From: Streptococcus sp. 121
Lineage (GTDB): Bacteria; Bacillota; Bacilli; Lactobacillales; Streptococcaceae
Direction of reading: 5' to 3'
Assembly: GCF_016458205.1 (NCBI RefSeq)
Contig: NZ_JAEMED010000002.1
Span: 18,962 to 82,961 of the forward strand
Length of the DNA stretch: 64,000 nt
Shown: positions 30,108 through 43,631 of the stretch, piece after piece
Position numbering within the stretch: the stretch's first letter is position 1
How the letters are laid out: each line of letters begins with the position of its first letter
Program-made: the position numbers and the translations under genes
The notes under the pieces: model-generated
What the model saw: the letters and a program-made list of their open reading frames with translations, nothing else
Database searches by the model: none
Told to the model about the DNA's origin: nothing

Positions 30108-30211
30108 TAGTCTTTTAGTTTACTTTTAGTACAAGGCAGCGAGTCGTAGACAGTACTGAAGTACGGCAAGACGAGCTAACACAGTAATAAAAGATAAACT
30201 AAAAGAGTATA
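30108..30211. repeat. MITE-like repeat family A, copy 1
   Basis: 104 bases, differing at only one position from 58988-59091. Ends TAGTCTTTTAGTTTAC and GATAAACTAAAAGAGTATA are inverted repeats of about 16 bp; the middle (CAGCGAGTCGTAGACAGTAC, then GAAGTACGGCAAGACGAGCT) has hairpin potential. No coding capacity. The near identity of the two copies points to recent movement. Confidence 0.8.
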
Positions 30212-30420
30212 TATTTCAAAATCTGAATGTGTTAATCCTCTTCGCCGATCGTATTGATTGCGTGCTTTGCACGCTTTATTGATAAGATTCAACAGGTCTC
30301 CTAGACCTGTTGAACTGTCTTCATCGGATTGATGGCAAGCGACGCTTGCTTCATTACCTATAAGTTTTAATCCAATTCCTGGATTAAAATTCGTTTCAGA
30401 TTTCAAACTGTTTCGAGTAT
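30211..30420. repeat. dispersed repeat family C, copy 1
   Basis: Begins ATTTCAAAATCTGAATGTGT and ends TTCAAACTGTTTCGAGTAT; a shorter copy is at 45811-45915. The outer 26 bases are inverted repeats (ATACTC ... AAAATCTGAA). Inside are hairpins such as CGTGCTTTGCACG and CAACAGGTCTC / AGACCTGTTG. This copy has about 100 extra bases in the middle. Confidence 0.65.
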
Positions 30421-30421
30421 G

Positions 30422-30456
30422 AAAAGTCCCTGCTGGATCAATCAACAGGGAACTTT
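30422..30456 (-). terminator. ileS terminator
   Basis: AAAAGTCCCTG / CAGGGAACTTTT hairpin downstream of ileS with a T tract on the minus strand. Confidence 0.75.
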
Positions 30457-30496
30457 TCAGTCCCAGAAGGCTCATAGGAACTTCATGACTAAAAAT

Positions 30497-33301
30497 TTAT
30501 TTTTGTGTTCCTTCAAAACCTTCAGCTACTGCTTCTGGAAAGTTTGCTTCAAGGATGGAAGCACAGTGGTCACAGACCATAGCAAGATTTGGATTGCGAT
30601 TAGTTCCAACACTTGGATCAACACGACGGCAGCGTTGACAAACTTGCCCTTCTGCCGCTTTCACAACAAAGGCTACATTTTCAAAGCTGAGGGCATTTTC
30701 AGGTGCTGGCTCAGAGGCTAGGGTCAATTGAGAAACAATGAGCAACTGAGCTAGGTCAGTGTTCAAGGCTTCCAATGCAGCTACAAGTTCTGTGCTTGGG
30801 TAAACCACCAACTCCGCTTCCAGTGATTTACCAATCACTTTTGCAGCCCGTGCTTCTTCTAAGGCTTTTTGAGCTTGGGAGCGGAAGGTGAAGAAGATCT
30901 CCCACTCTTCTAGCATTTGCTCAGCCTTGTCAAAGCTTTCAACTTCTGGGAAGTTCGTCAATTGTACAAAGTCAGCTTCTTCAAACTCAAGGTAGGACCA
31001 GATTTCTTCTGCGGTGTGTGGAAGAATTGGCGTCAAAAGTTTGGTTAATTTGACAAGAATATCATAGAATACCGTTTGCATCTGGCGACGCTCTAGAGAT
31101 TTTGCTCCTTCGATATACACAACGTCTTTGGCAAAATCAAGATAGAAAGCAGATAGATCAACTGTGACAAAGTTAACAACTGCCTTATAAACATTCAGGA
31201 AGTTGAAATCATCGTAAGCTTGACGGATAGCTGCTACAACTTGGTTGAAGCGGACAGCCATATATTGGTCAACCGTACGAAGATCTTCAAAAGCAACATG
31301 ATCTTGAGTCGGATTGAAGTCAGATGTGTTGGCAATCAAGAAACGAAGGGTATTCCGAATCTTCCGGTAGGTCTCAGATACCTGGCTCAAGATATCCATG
31401 GAAATACGGACATCATTACTTGTATCCACACTACTTACCCAAAGACGAAGGATTTCAGCACCAAACTGTTTCTCCACATCACTAGGCAAAATTGTATTTC
31501 CTAGCGACTTAGACATTTTTTCACCCTTACCATCCAAAACAAAACCTTGAGATAGGAGCTGTTTGTAAGGGGCTACTCCATTGTTGGCAACGGAGGTAAT
31601 CAAGGATGAGTTAAACCAACCACGGTATTGGTCAGAGCCTTCTAAGTAAAGATCAGCTGGGTATTGCAGATCCTCACGGTTGTTTAAGACACCATTCCAG
31701 GAACTTCCAGAATCGAACCATACGTCCATGATGTCGGTTTCCTTGGTGAAGACACCATTTGGTGAACCTGGATGGCTATACCCTTCTGGCAAGAGATCTT
31801 TGGCTTCACGAGCCCACCAGACTGAAGCACCATGCTCTTCAAATAATTGTGCAACATGTTCAATGGTTTCAGCCTCCATGATGGCAGTTCCGTCTTCTGC
31901 ATAGAAAATTGGAAGAGGGACACCCCAGGCACGTTGACGTGAGATAACCCAATCGCCTCGATCACGAATCATGTTATAGAGACGTGTACGACCCCACTCC
32001 ATGTGGAACTTCACTTGATCAATTTGATCTAAGATTTCTTGACGGAAATCAGATACAGAAGCAAACCACTGAGGAACAGCACGCCAAATAATTGGCTTCT
32101 TAGTTCGCCAGTCAAATGGGTAGGAGTGAGTGATTTCTTCTTGTGCCATCAGCAAATCACCCAATTTTTCAAGGACTGTTGGAAGGACCTTGCCATAGAA
32201 TTGACCCGCAAATTCGGGACCAGCATTGTCCATCATTATACCACGCTCGTCAACCGTCACGAAAACTTCAAGACCATTGGCAACTCCAACATGGTAATCG
32301 TCCTCACCAAATCCAGGAGCCGTATGGACAATACCAGTACCAGAGTCCGTTGTAACGTGATCCCCCAAGATGACCAACTCATCCACTTCTGTATCCCATG
32401 GATGTTCGGTAACAATCTGATCAAGGTCTTTACCAGTATAGCGGGCAAGTACTTCTACTGCTGACCAGCCAAATTTTTCTGCAAGACGATCCAACAATTC
32501 TTCAGCCAGGACAAACTGACGCTCGTCTCCCTCCACAGAAACTTTTACATAAGAAATATCTGCACCAACCGTCAAACCACGTGAAGCTGTAATGGTGAAT
32601 GGTGTGGTTGTCCAAACAACAATGTAAGTATTGGTATCCAGAACTCCTTTACCATCTTTGACCTTATTGGCATAGTAAAGAGAGTTAGACGTGACATCAT
32701 GATACTCGATTTCAGCTTCTGCAAGAGCAGATTCAGAGGACCATGACCAGTAAACAGGTTTAGCCCCACGGTAAATATAGCCTTTTTCAGCCATTTTTCC
32801 AAAGACACGAATTTGAGCAGCTTCATAGTCTGGTGTTAAGGTGATATAAGGATGGTCCCAATCACCAGCAACACCGAGGCGTTTAAAATCAGCTTTTTGT
32901 TTTTCAACTTGTTCCAATGCATACTCACGACATAGATTTAGGTAGTCCACCAAATCCATTTCTTTGCGCTTTACACCTTGTTTAGCCAACACTTGTTCAA
33001 TTGGCAGTCCATGGGTATCCCAACCAGGTACATAAGGTGCATAGAAGCCAGACATGGATTTAGAGCGAACGATAATGTCCTTGGAGATCTTGTTAAGGGC
33101 ATGACCTACATGGATATTTCCATTGGCATAAGGAGGTCCATCGTGAAGAACAAAGGACGGTTTCCCTTCGTTTAATTCTAGGCGCTTGTTATACAAGTCA
33201 GCCTTATCCCACTCTTCTTGCCAGACTGGCTCCTTGGTTGGCAGACCAGCACGCATTGGAAAGCCAGTTTTTCCTAAATTCAAGGTTTCTTTTAATTTCA
33301 T
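30497..33301 (-). CDS. ileS: isoleucyl-tRNA synthetase
   Basis: 934 residues, full length. Class I catalytic motifs HVGH (in [12 protein letters not shown]) and KMSKS ([12 protein letters not shown]); editing domain CP1 between, with [10 protein letters not shown] and the [15 protein letters not shown] loop. C-terminal zinc site CQRCRR ... CDHC. Bacterial (non-mupirocin-resistant) type by its motif spacing. Controlled by the T-box leader directly upstream. Confidence 0.97.
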   Translation of the reverse strand: MKLKETLNLGKTGFPMRAGLPTKEPVWQEEWDKADLYNKRLELNEGKPSFVLHDGPPYANGNIHVGHALNKISKDIIVRSKSMSGFYAPYVPGWDTHGLPIEQVLAKQGVKRKEMDLVDYLNLCREYALEQVEKQKADFKRLGVAGDWDHPYITLTPDYEAAQIRVFGKMAEKGYIYRGAKPVYWSWSSESALAEAEIEYHDVTSNSLYYANKVKDGKGVLDTNTYIVVWTTTPFTITASRGLTVGADISYVKVSVEGDERQFVLAEELLDRLAEKFGWSAVEVLARYTGKDLDQIVTEHPWDTEVDELVILGDHVTTDSGTGIVHTAPGFGEDDYHVGVANGLEVFVTVDERGIMMDNAGPEFAGQFYGKVLPTVLEKLGDLLMAQEEITHSYPFDWRTKKPIIWRAVPQWFASVSDFRQEILDQIDQVKFHMEWGRTRLYNMIRDRGDWVISRQRAWGVPLPIFYAEDGTAIMEAETIEHVAQLFEEHGASVWWAREAKDLLPEGYSHPGSPNGVFTKETDIMDVWFDSGSSWNGVLNNREDLQYPADLYLEGSDQYRGWFNSSLITSVANNGVAPYKQLLSQGFVLDGKGEKMSKSLGNTILPSDVEKQFGAEILRLWVSSVDTSNDVRISMDILSQVSETYRKIRNTLRFLIANTSDFNPTQDHVAFEDLRTVDQYMAVRFNQVVAAIRQAYDDFNFLNVYKAVVNFVTVDLSAFYLDFAKDVVYIEGAKSLERRQMQTVFYDILVKLTKLLTPILPHTAEEIWSYLEFEEADFVQLTNFPEVESFDKAEQMLEEWEIFFTFRSQAQKALEEARAAKVIGKSLEAELVVYPSTELVAALEALNTDLAQLLIVSQLTLASEPAPENALSFENVAFVVKAAEGQVCQRCRRVDPSVGTNRNPNLAMVCDHCASILEANFPEAVAEGFEGTQK

Positions 33302-33307
33302 ACAAAT

Positions 33308-33550
33308 CCCTTTCTACAAAAAAACACACCTTGTCATTCCCTAAGGACGACAAAGCGTGGTACCACCTTACTTCAGTAAATTGGCTCACAGTTTCCAATT
33401 TACCCTCTTGGTTGATAACGGAACAACCCGTCCTCTCTTACTGCGTTATACAACGGTTGGGAGAGGAGAACATGAAAGGATAATTCAGAGGACAGGGAGT
33501 GTAGGACTCACACCAACTCCTACTCGCTTGGACTATACCCTCAAAATCGT
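33308..33550 (-). promoter_or_regulatory. T-box leader of ileS (isoleucine)
   Basis: The T-box sequence AAGGTGGTACCACGC is on the minus strand at 33354-33368, followed by the terminator hairpin (GCTTTGTC / GACAAGGTGTG) and seven T at 33316-33323. Upstream, GAGTAGGAGTTGGTG is the Stem I distal part and CTCTGAATTATCC holds the candidate specifier ATC for isoleucine. Uncharged tRNA-Ile should bind and let transcription read into ileS. The area 33551-33675 is otherwise free of genes. Confidence 0.88.
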
Positions 33551-33675
33551 GTTTTCATTTCGTTTTGTCACTCCCGGCAAGAATCTGCTCAGGAGTCAAT
33601 TCATCCATAGATGGTTTCCAAACAAAAAGATAGGAAACCGAATAATCAGCCCATCTAGATGAAAACCATTCATCA

Positions 33676-34434
33676 TTATAAAAGATCAACAGATTCCCGT
33701 TCGGCTCGCTCAACCGCATCCAGTGCCGCATTCACATCTGCTGCTAAACCTTGATAAGACTGTGTCTCAGCCATTTGATTAGCGGAAGCAATCCGGTTTT
33801 GCAATTCTGCGACTTCTACTGGAGAGAACTGACGAGTCATGTCAATAGCCTCTTCTGGAGTGTTCGCTTGATCTTCTCCCAAGGCCGAAACAACAACCTC
33901 ACGGAAGGCTTCATCACTCGTTTGTACATAGGAAGCAGTTGGTTGCAGAATGTTTTCCCATTCTGGAGAAGTAATCACACTCAATTGACTTTCCACAGCT
34001 GAACGGATTTGTTGATGGAAAATACGTGTTTTATTTTTCAATTCTTCAGTCTCAACTGCAACCTTTTTAGCATTGTCTGTAGCTTGACGCAAAATTTCAT
34101 TGGCTTTAAATTTGGCATCATCTAAAAGACGTTGAGAATCTTGTTCTGCTTGACGAATTATATTGTTAGATTCATCAGAAGCCGTTTGCTTCACTTTCTC
34201 AGCCGCATCTTGAGCGATTAAAACGGACTGACTGAGTGAATCTTTCATTTCATCGAAGTAAAGCAGACGCTCTTCCAAATTGCGAACCTGCTCATCTTTA
34301 GCCACCAATTGTCGAGTCAATTCTTCAAATTCACGCATTAAAATCTCTAGGAAGTCATCCACTTCCTCGACATCATAGCCACGAAACTTCGTTGCAAATG
34401 TTTTATTACGGATATCTTGTGCTGTCACTGCCAT
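33676..34434 (-). CDS. divIVA: cell-division protein DivIVA
   Basis: 252 residues. The N-terminal lipid-binding domain (ITAQD-type start: AVTAQDIRNKTFATKFRGYDVEEVDDFL split over residues 2-30) is followed by long coiled coils to about 165 and a disordered acidic C-terminus. Marks the septum and poles by sensing curvature, and is a StkP substrate in pneumococcus. Last gene of the ftsA...divIVA run, followed by the ileS T-box. Confidence 0.95.
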   Translation of the reverse strand: MAVTAQDIRNKTFATKFRGYDVEEVDDFLEILMREFEELTRQLVAKDEQVRNLEERLLYFDEMKDSLSQSVLIAQDAAEKVKQTASDESNNIIRQAEQDSQRLLDDAKFKANEILRQATDNAKKVAVETEELKNKTRIFHQQIRSAVESQLSVITSPEWENILQPTASYVQTSDEAFREVVVSALGEDQANTPEEAIDMTRQFSPVEVAELQNRIASANQMAETQSYQGLAADVNAALDAVERAERESVDLL

Positions 34435-34443
34435 ATTTTCTCC

Positions 34444-35238
34444 TTACTTACGTGCAAGTATCTTTAATTCTACCTTTATTCTACCAGATTTCGACAAACC
34501 TGTATGGTCTCCAATATAAAACCGACCCTTTCCTCGAACACTGACCACATCTCCCGCTTGAAGCGACCAGCTCACATCTGTCCTCTCCTGATAATTAACC
34601 TTTACCCGATTAGCCTTAACCAATTGGGCCGCCTTACCACGGCCCAATTGAAAAGCAGAGGCAATCAGACGATCCAGGCGTAGACTGTCCACAAAAATGG
34701 TTTTAATCTGCATATCCTCGTCCACCTGGAGCATGTCCTCTTTAGGAACAGCCTGCAGACGAACTCCCATACGACCAATCTTCTTGACTTCCTGAATCAG
34801 AAGTGGAGCTAGTGGGGCTTGAACGAAAACCTGAACTTGGTCTTGTCCAATCAAGATATCACCGAAAACACGTCTATCCAACCCCGTCTGGTGAATCAAG
34901 GACCCCAAAACCTGGGGATGAGTCAACTTTCCAAATTGAGCTTGAAAATAAATTGCCAAGAGAACCATTTCAAAATCCTCTGATTCCAGTTGATAATAAT
35001 CAGGTGCTATGAGCAGACGAGACTGTTCTGTTAGCCACAGGTCGGTAGAATTGTAAATGGTGACCTCTGTTTGCCTGGCCAGATTTTGAACCAAGGTTAC
35101 TTGGTGCGGATTGAGGAAGTCAGTCAAGACTGGAACATAGTGTTGCTCCACCCGTTGAAGCCATTCCCAAGCCTTTTCTAGAAAAAGCTGGTCCTCAGAT
35201 GTCACATGTTGGGCCAAGGCCTCTATTCCTTTTACCAT
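34444..35238 (-). CDS. ylmH: YlmH, S4-domain RNA-binding protein
   Basis: 264 residues from ATG at 35238, which overlaps the yggT stop; the longer frame to 35307 runs inside yggT. C-terminal S4 domain (LRLDRLIASAFQLGRGKAAQ and VKANRVKVNYQ). YlmH homologues bind stalled or split 50S subunits carrying nascent peptide-tRNA. Located between yggT and divIVA, as in other streptococci. Confidence 0.9.
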   Translation of the reverse strand: MVKGIEALAQHVTSEDQLFLEKAWEWLQRVEQHYVPVLTDFLNPHQVTLVQNLARQTEVTIYNSTDLWLTEQSRLLIAPDYYQLESEDFEMVLLAIYFQAQFGKLTHPQVLGSLIHQTGLDRRVFGDILIGQDQVQVFVQAPLAPLLIQEVKKIGRMGVRLQAVPKEDMLQVDEDMQIKTIFVDSLRLDRLIASAFQLGRGKAAQLVKANRVKVNYQERTDVSWSLQAGDVVSVRGKGRFYIGDHTGLSKSGRIKVELKILARK

Positions 35239-35501
35239 GAGAAAAATAGAACTGGAAGATAACGATGCAGGATATCTAGGAGGATGATTACAACAAAGAC
35301 AGTCCAATCCAAGCCTAGAAATTGCAAACGTAAATTACGGAAGGGTCTTAGAATGGGGCTGACAATTCGAATGACCCAATAACCTAAGGGGGTCCTCATG
35401 GCTCCCGGGAACCAGGAAAGGATAACATAGGCTATCAAGGCTAGGTTTAATACAGAGAGAAAAAGATCTACAGTTCGATAGAGGTATACGAGAATGTCCA
35501 T
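35232..35501 (-). CDS. ylmG: YggT family membrane protein (YlmG)
   Basis: 89 residues with two membrane helices around an amphipathic loop: LVYLYRTVDLFLSVLNLALI and VFVVIILLDILHRYL, and the conserved SWFPGA ... P.L.PFRNLRLQ centre. Implicated in division-site placement or wall synthesis. Directly abuts sepF (one-base overlap) and ylmH (seven-base overlap). Confidence 0.9.
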   Translation of the reverse strand: MDILVYLYRTVDLFLSVLNLALIAYVILSWFPGAMRTPLGYWVIRIVSPILRPFRNLRLQFLGLDWTVFVVIILLDILHRYLPVLFFSW

Positions 35502-36178
35502 TAGCGTCTCTTCATATCGAAATCAAATTCGATGTTTTGATTATTGGTTCCTTCTGCCACTTGTAAGTCTTCTACATTAATAATAACGTTGGCAGGGGTC
35601 AAAAGGTAAATTCCATTGGCCACTTTTTTCAAATCACCAGAAAGAACATAACGGGCACCGTCAAGGTAATCCAAACAACGACGTGCTTGTACCTCTGTCA
35701 TATATTGGAAGTCAATCAAGACACTTTCATTGCGGATGAGAAGATCCAAATATTTCGGAGTCTCTTCATAGCGACGTGGATAGCGGACATAAATGACGTG
35801 CTTATCTTCTGGTGAAGGTTGACCGTTTTGGCGAGCCAATTCCTCTTGTTTTGCATGTAAATCTGTGATGTTTTGTGGTCTACTTGTATTCATAATTTGT
35901 GTTTCTCTTTCATCTAAGCTTTGGTGAACAGGTGACTTCTGAGGAAGAGAAAGAGTACCGTCAGAAGCTTTGTTTTGGGGTAGGCTAGTCACCTTGGTGC
36001 TAGGCCTATTATTTTCCTGTTCCTCCATACGAGGGTGACTAGTCGTGACTATTTGCTCAGCTTCTTCCGGCACTTCCTCCGGAGCAAAGACTTTCTCTTG
36101 GAAGCCATCGCCATCCTCGACAAACAGTCCTCTCAAAAAGTCACCAATATTTTGAAAAAAATGAATGATTCTATCCAT
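35501..36178 (-). CDS. sepF: cell division protein SepF
   Basis: 225 residues from ATG at 36178 (RBS AAAGGAAA; the frame open to 36247 lies within ylmE). An N-terminal amphipathic membrane-binding helix ([18 protein letters not shown]), a variable linker rich in Gln/Ser/Pro, and the C-terminal SepF domain ([18 protein letters not shown] ... [11 protein letters not shown]). SepF tethers FtsZ to the membrane and bundles it. Confidence 0.94.
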   Translation of the reverse strand: MDRIIHFFQNIGDFLRGLFVEDGDGFQEKVFAPEEVPEEAEQIVTTSHPRMEEQENNRPSTKVTSLPQNKASDGTLSLPQKSPVHQSLDERETQIMNTSRPQNITDLHAKQEELARQNGQPSPEDKHVIYVRYPRRYEETPKYLDLLIRNESVLIDFQYMTEVQARRCLDYLDGARYVLSGDLKKVANGIYLLTPANVIINVEDLQVAEGTNNQNIEFDFDMKRR

Positions 36179-36872
36179 GATTGTTTCCTTTTCCGGACTC
36201 TTCAAATAGAAGACTGCCGACACGAACGAAGGTGGCTCCATGTTCAACAGCCACTTGGTAATCTGAGGACATTCCCATGCTCAATTCTGTAAAAGGCATC
36301 GTGGGATAATTCCGCTGGGACAAGTTTTGTTGGAGCGAATAGGTTGCTTCAAACAAAGCCGCAAGATCATCTGGATTGGCATCTGCTGGTGCCATGGTCA
36401 TCAGTCCTATAATCCTTACCTTATCCAAATTTTCCAGCTCCTTCAATGCCTCTTCCAATTCCTCCAGATAAAAACCATGTTTACTTTCTTCACGAGAAAG
36501 GTTGACCTGTAAAAAACAGGTGATCATTTTTTTAGCTCGTTTTTGAATTTCTCTTGCTAGAGAGAGGGAGTCTAAGGCGTGAAAATAGTCTAGTTCATTA
36601 ATAACGTCCTTAACTTTCCTCCTCTGAAGATTACCGATAAAATGCCAGGTAATCGGCAAATCCGCCAACTCCTCCTTTTTAGCAAGAAATTGAGGCACTC
36701 GGTTTTCACCTAGATGGTAAAAACCTGTTTCCTCAACCAGCTTTCTCGTTACCACAGCATCCACATACTTGGTTACTGCGATAATCTGACTTCCTCTTTC
36801 TCGCTTGTGACCCCGTGCTTCTGCCAGGTCAACTTGACTACGAACCAACCGAGCCTGTTGTTGAAAGCTCAT
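36171..36872 (-). CDS. ylmE: YggS-type PLP-binding protein
   Basis: 233 residues, alanine-racemase-like TIM barrel without the second domain. PLP lysine in IIAVTKYV (about residue 35); ending [20 protein letters not shown] with the SMGMS phosphate loop is the family signature. Keeps PLP and amino-acid pools in balance. Starts one base after ftsZ stops. Confidence 0.93.
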   Translation of the reverse strand: MSFQQQARLVRSQVDLAEARGHKRERGSQIIAVTKYVDAVVTRKLVEETGFYHLGENRVPQFLAKKEELADLPITWHFIGNLQRRKVKDVINELDYFHALDSLSLAREIQKRAKKMITCFLQVNLSREESKHGFYLEELEEALKELENLDKVRIIGLMTMAPADANPDDLAALFEATYSLQQNLSQRNYPTMPFTELSMGMSSDYQVAVEHGATFVRVGSLLFEESGKGNNHG

Positions 36873-36873
36873 C

Positions 36874-39548
<2,675 letters not shown>

Positions 39549-39657
39549 TACATACTTCCTCTCTTCTCATACAATCTTCAATCAACTTGAACACTCTAAG
39601 GCGTGCTAATCACCGTACATTATAACACAATTCTCCAAAAATAAAAGATTTTTTCTA

Positions 39658-40794
39658 TTAATTTTGGGTTACAGATGACTGCGTTTGGCCTTGTGTTGGC
39701 GCGTCTTCACCACTCGATTCCTGGCTAGCTTCTTCCTCACTTGCAGTAGGAAAACCATAGGCACCCGCTTCCATGTCAATGGTTGTCGGCTCTTTCACAT
39801 CTTTTACGATAGAAGGATAATAGGTTAATTTACGACTAAATTCCGATAACGGAACCAAGACCTGATTCCCATCTTGCATCTCAACTGTCACCAGATCCTC
39901 TGAAGCCTTACTTGGGGTCGAACGAATGCTGATAATACCTGAGCGAATTTCTTGATCCAATTGCAAGAGTTGTTCACTCAATTGTTTGTACAAGTTGTCC
40001 CCCTGCAACTGCGTGCGAATGGAATCCCTCGGAATCGCACTCTCTTCAATAGATTCTGTAATTTTTTCTCCATTGGCCAAAATTGGAAAAGCTTTTCCCT
40101 TCTCAATCTGATAAGCCATAATGGCATACTCTTCAACCTGAATAGGAAAAGTCGTGGGAAATTGATAACCAACTGATACCTGACGAACCCATGGACTTGC
40201 TTTTTTAATCCGTCGCTCATATGTATTCCGGTTTTGTAAAACCGTTAACGTATAGTCTCTCGGGTCAACTTGTGTCGCAGCTACAAGAACCCTCTGATCT
40301 TGGTGATCATTTCCCGTCACTCGAAATTCTTTCAATTTAGAATAGGGACTAATGAAATAAGCTGACACAATCGTTACGAAGGTAAACAAGAGAAAGACTG
40401 GTACCAAACGAATGACATGGCGGCGTGCTTTTTTTGTTCGCTCGCGGCGCGCTAGCTTTTGAACTCGACGAAGTTGCCGCTGTTCTTGCTTTACTTTTCG
40501 TTGGGCAGCTCGTTCTTGTTGTCTTTCCAGTCGAGCCGCCTTTTGACTCTCACGATTGATGTTAGGGTTCTTATCGCTTTCACTCTGCTGACGAGCAATG
40601 GATTGAACCTTTTGCTCTTCTTCAAGAATTTCTTTAGCCGTCGGATCAACGATGCGACCCAGGCGCTGGGCGATATTTCTCTGCCGCTCATGCTCAGCCC
40701 GAATACGTTCCGCATCCTTTTGTGCTTGGTATTCACGACTTCGACGTTTCCATTCCTCGCGGTGGCTATTCCCTTTTTTATCCTCGTCAGACAT
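39658..40794 (-). CDS. divIB: cell division protein DivIB/FtsQ
   Basis: 378 residues. A long charged cytoplasmic part (about 130 residues, rich in Lys/Arg/Glu/Gln), one membrane helix (LVPVFLLFTFVTIVSAYF), then the POTRA domain (LKEFRVTGNDHQDQRVL) and beta domain, with a disordered Ser/Gln tail. Part of the DivIB-DivIC-FtsL complex that activates septal wall synthesis. Overlaps murG by one base. Confidence 0.94.
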   Translation of the reverse strand: MSDEDKKGNSHREEWKRRSREYQAQKDAERIRAEHERQRNIAQRLGRIVDPTAKEILEEEQKVQSIARQQSESDKNPNINRESQKAARLERQQERAAQRKVKQEQRQLRRVQKLARRERTKKARRHVIRLVPVFLLFTFVTIVSAYFISPYSKLKEFRVTGNDHQDQRVLVAATQVDPRDYTLTVLQNRNTYERRIKKASPWVRQVSVGYQFPTTFPIQVEEYAIMAYQIEKGKAFPILANGEKITESIEESAIPRDSIRTQLQGDNLYKQLSEQLLQLDQEIRSGIISIRSTPSKASEDLVTVEMQDGNQVLVPLSEFSRKLTYYPSIVKDVKEPTTIDMEAGAYGFPTASEEEASQESSGEDAPTQGQTQSSVTQN

Positions 40795-41867
40795 TAGCGG
40801 CCTCCTTCGTCTATTTCATTCATCAAAACCTGATAGAAGGCATCCAAGCTGATCAAATCCACGCTATTACTCATGGCATCACGATAACTATCTGCCCTAG
40901 TGAGGACTCGATCAATACCATTTTCTAAATTTTCCAAGTTGAGATCTGGCTCTTGGATAGTGATGCTGTAGCCCTTTTTCTCAAAATAGGCAGCATTTTC
41001 CAATTGGTCTCCACGACTTGCTTCTTTCCCTAAAGGAACAATGATGTGTAACTTCTCTAGGGCTACCAACTCAAACAAGGTATTAGAACCACCTCGTGTC
41101 ACTACCAGATCCGCCAGTTCCATCAAATCACGATAGGTTTCACGCGCAAAGGCCAGGCGATAGAGACCTGGAGAGGATTCTTCCAAATCCTTGTTTCCTG
41201 TTAGATTGATAATGTTATAGCGTTCCAATAATGACTCACGATGTTGATCGATAAAATCATTGAAGACCTTGGCACCACCAGATCCACCTATGAAAAGAAT
41301 CGTTCTTTTGTCAGGGTCAAACAGTTCAGATGCCATTTCCTTAATGTCATTTGACAAGTCATGAAATCCTTTTTCAACTTTGGAAATAGCTCCGACGTGC
41401 TCTACGCGCGTGTAGTCCCCTTCTAATTGGAAGGTAGAAAAGAGACGTTTCGAGAATTTATAGGCAATTTTATTGGCCAAGCCCATACTTAAATCTGACT
41501 CATGGATGTAAGCTGGAATCCCCAGCAATTTGGCCGCAACAACTGGTGGAACTGAGACAAACCCACCCTTGGAAAAAAGGGCCTGAGGTCGAATCTTTAA
41601 GAGATAAAAGAAGGATTGGACAGTCCCCCAAGCCACCTTAAATACATCCCAAAGGTTTTGCCAGGAAAAGTAGCGCCGCAATTTCCCTGTTGCGATGGAA
41701 TGGAACTGGACATCGTATCCACTTTTTTCTAATTGTTCAAATTCAATCCCTTTACGGTCACCAATGTAATGAACTTCCCAGTCATTGGCGATAAATTTTG
41801 GAATCAAGAGCAGGTTCAAGGTTACGTGCCCGACCGTTCCTCCACCTGTAAACACAATTTTTTTCAT
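40794..41867 (-). CDS. murG: MurG, lipid II synthase
   Basis: 357 residues, GT-B fold, GT28 family. G loops GGGTVGHV at 8-15 and the UDP-GlcNAc site [26 protein letters not shown] in the C-terminal domain. Adds GlcNAc to lipid I at the inner membrane face. The Firmicute short-loop form. Overlaps murD by four bases. Confidence 0.96.
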   Translation of the reverse strand: MKKIVFTGGGTVGHVTLNLLLIPKFIANDWEVHYIGDRKGIEFEQLEKSGYDVQFHSIATGKLRRYFSWQNLWDVFKVAWGTVQSFFYLLKIRPQALFSKGGFVSVPPVVAAKLLGIPAYIHESDLSMGLANKIAYKFSKRLFSTFQLEGDYTRVEHVGAISKVEKGFHDLSNDIKEMASELFDPDKRTILFIGGSGGAKVFNDFIDQHRESLLERYNIINLTGNKDLEESSPGLYRLAFARETYRDLMELADLVVTRGGSNTLFELVALEKLHIIVPLGKEASRGDQLENAAYFEKKGYSITIQEPDLNLENLENGIDRVLTRADSYRDAMSNSVDLISLDAFYQVLMNEIDEGGR

Positions 41868-43219
41868 TTTTCTGCTAACTCCTTGACCGCAGCGAGGAAG
41901 ACTTCCCCTCGTTCTTCAAAATTTTTATACATGTCCCAGCTAGCATTGGCAGGGCTAAAAAGCACTACATCGCCTTTTTCTGCCAATTCAAAAGCTAATT
42001 TAGTTGCCGCAACCACTTCTTGAGCAGGGTGGCTGGCCACCCCTGCTTCTTGTGCCAAAAGCTCCAACCGCGGACCAACTTGACCCAAGGTTACTAAGGC
42101 CTTAAGGCCTTGGATGTCAGGGAGTAGGTCGCTCAAATCGTTCCCCCGATCAAGACCACCCGCAATCAAGATGACACGCGCATTGTCAAAGCCAGACAAG
42201 GCTTTCTGGGTCGCCAGAATATTGGTAGACTTGCTATCATTGTAGAACTGAATCCCATCAACTGTTCCCACCTCTTGAAGGCGATGCCGGACGCCAGAGA
42301 AACGACTCAAAGCACTCTCGATAACCTGATTGTCAATCCCTAAAAGTTTGGTCACCAAAATCGCTGCAAGGGCATTTTGGATATTGTGCTCACCCGGAAC
42401 CCCCAAATCAGCTGCTGCCATTATACGCTCCCCTTGATAAACCAAGTCACCCTGTTCCAGGTAAGCCCCATTCACTTTCTCTTTTGTTGAAAAAATAAGG
42501 ACCTGTGCCTTGCTACCTGGGGCTAGCTCCTGGCTAAGAGCTTGGTCACCATTGAGGATCAGGAAATCATCCTGGGTCATCTGGGCTTGGATGGTCCACT
42601 TGGCTTGAATATACTCCTCGAAAGACTCATGATAGTCCAAATGGCTCGGTAAAATATTGGTGATTACTCCAATATGTGGATGGAATTCCTCCACACCCAT
42701 TAATTGAAAACTGGACAACTCCATGACTACCTGTTGATCAGCTCCAACCTCTGGTAAAACCTCGGATGCTGGGAATCCAATATTTCCAGCCAAAACTGGT
42801 TGACTTCCCGCTTCCTCTAGAATGGCTGCCACCATCATAGTGGTCGTTGTTTTCCCGTTGGAACCGGTGATTCCGATCAATGAATGTGGGTAAACCCGGC
42901 TGGCAACTTCGACCTCTGTCCAGATAGGCAATCCCTTAGACTTAGCTGCAGTGACCATTGGATGACTATAGGGAATACCAGGATTTTTAATCATCAACTC
43001 AAATCCTTCTTCCAAAAGTTCTAGTGGGTGTCCGCCAGCTACCACTCGGATCCCTTTTTCAACTAATTCACGAGCCTGCGGACTCTCCTCCAGCGCTTGA
43101 CCTTCATTCACAGTGACCTCCGCTCCCAGTTTGTCTAAAAGCAGGGCAACCGCTCTCCCTGAGCGGGCTAATCCTAATACGATAATCTTCTTTCCCTTAA
43201 ATTCATTCACATTCTTCAT
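41864..43219 (-). CDS. murD: UDP-N-acetylmuramoylalanine-D-glutamate ligase
   Basis: 451 residues. ATP-binding [12 protein letters not shown] (about 115-126), central Mur ligase domain with [12 protein letters not shown]-terminal YNDSKSTN and [11 protein letters not shown]. Adds D-Glu to UDP-MurNAc-L-Ala. First gene of murD-murG-divIB. Confidence 0.97.
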   Translation of the reverse strand: MKNVNEFKGKKIIVLGLARSGRAVALLLDKLGAEVTVNEGQALEESPQARELVEKGIRVVAGGHPLELLEEGFELMIKNPGIPYSHPMVTAAKSKGLPIWTEVEVASRVYPHSLIGITGSNGKTTTTMMVAAILEEAGSQPVLAGNIGFPASEVLPEVGADQQVVMELSSFQLMGVEEFHPHIGVITNILPSHLDYHESFEEYIQAKWTIQAQMTQDDFLILNGDQALSQELAPGSKAQVLIFSTKEKVNGAYLEQGDLVYQGERIMAAADLGVPGEHNIQNALAAILVTKLLGIDNQVIESALSRFSGVRHRLQEVGTVDGIQFYNDSKSTNILATQKALSGFDNARVILIAGGLDRGNDLSDLLPDIQGLKALVTLGQVGPRLELLAQEAGVASHPAQEVVAATKLAFELAEKGDVVLFSPANASWDMYKNFEERGEVFLAAVKELAEK

Positions 43220-43265
43220 ATACTCGCTCCTTCACACTGTCTATTTTACCATTTTTCAGTCAAAA

Positions 43266-43300
43266 AATTCCCCAAGCTGAATGCACAACTTGGGGAATTC
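43266..43300 (-). terminator. terminator of DUF3165 gene
   Basis: TTCCCCAAG / CTTGGGGAA type stem followed by TTTTTT on the minus strand between the DUF3165 gene and murD. Confidence 0.8.
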
Positions 43301-43301
43301 A

Positions 43302-43610
43302 TCATTTACTGCTTCTTGGAAAGACCTTATCCCAATTAATTTTGGGAATGGGAATAAGAGGCTTTCCTCCACCCTTTACGGACAAGCGTCGCAAATCTTT
43401 CAAACTAAAATAAGCCAGGGCCAACATGGCAGCCCATATAAAGATTTCCGCAGGAATTCGGAAAAATTGTACCACACCAACTGCTAGAAGGATCATAAAG
43501 AGGACTCCTAACAGCACAAGACTAACAATATTAAAAGTACCTTTAATATTGGAGGGAGCTGCAAAGATATAGAACAAAAGTATCAGGATAATGATAATGA
43601 TGTAAAACAT
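43302..43610 (-). CDS. DUF3165 family membrane protein
   Basis: 102 residues with three hydrophobic helices (2-19, 28-50, 55-70) and a basic C-terminal tail. Matches the streptococcal DUF3165 family by length, start and position behind typA; function unknown. Follows typA by 21 bases and ends in a terminator. Confidence 0.82.
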   Translation of the reverse strand: MFYIIIIILILLFYIFAAPSNIKGTFNIVSLVLLGVLFMILLAVGVVQFFRIPAEIFIWAAMLALAYFSLKDLRRLSVKGGGKPLIPIPKINWDKVFPRSSK

Positions 43611-43631
43611 ACTTCCCTCCTATGCTTCGTC

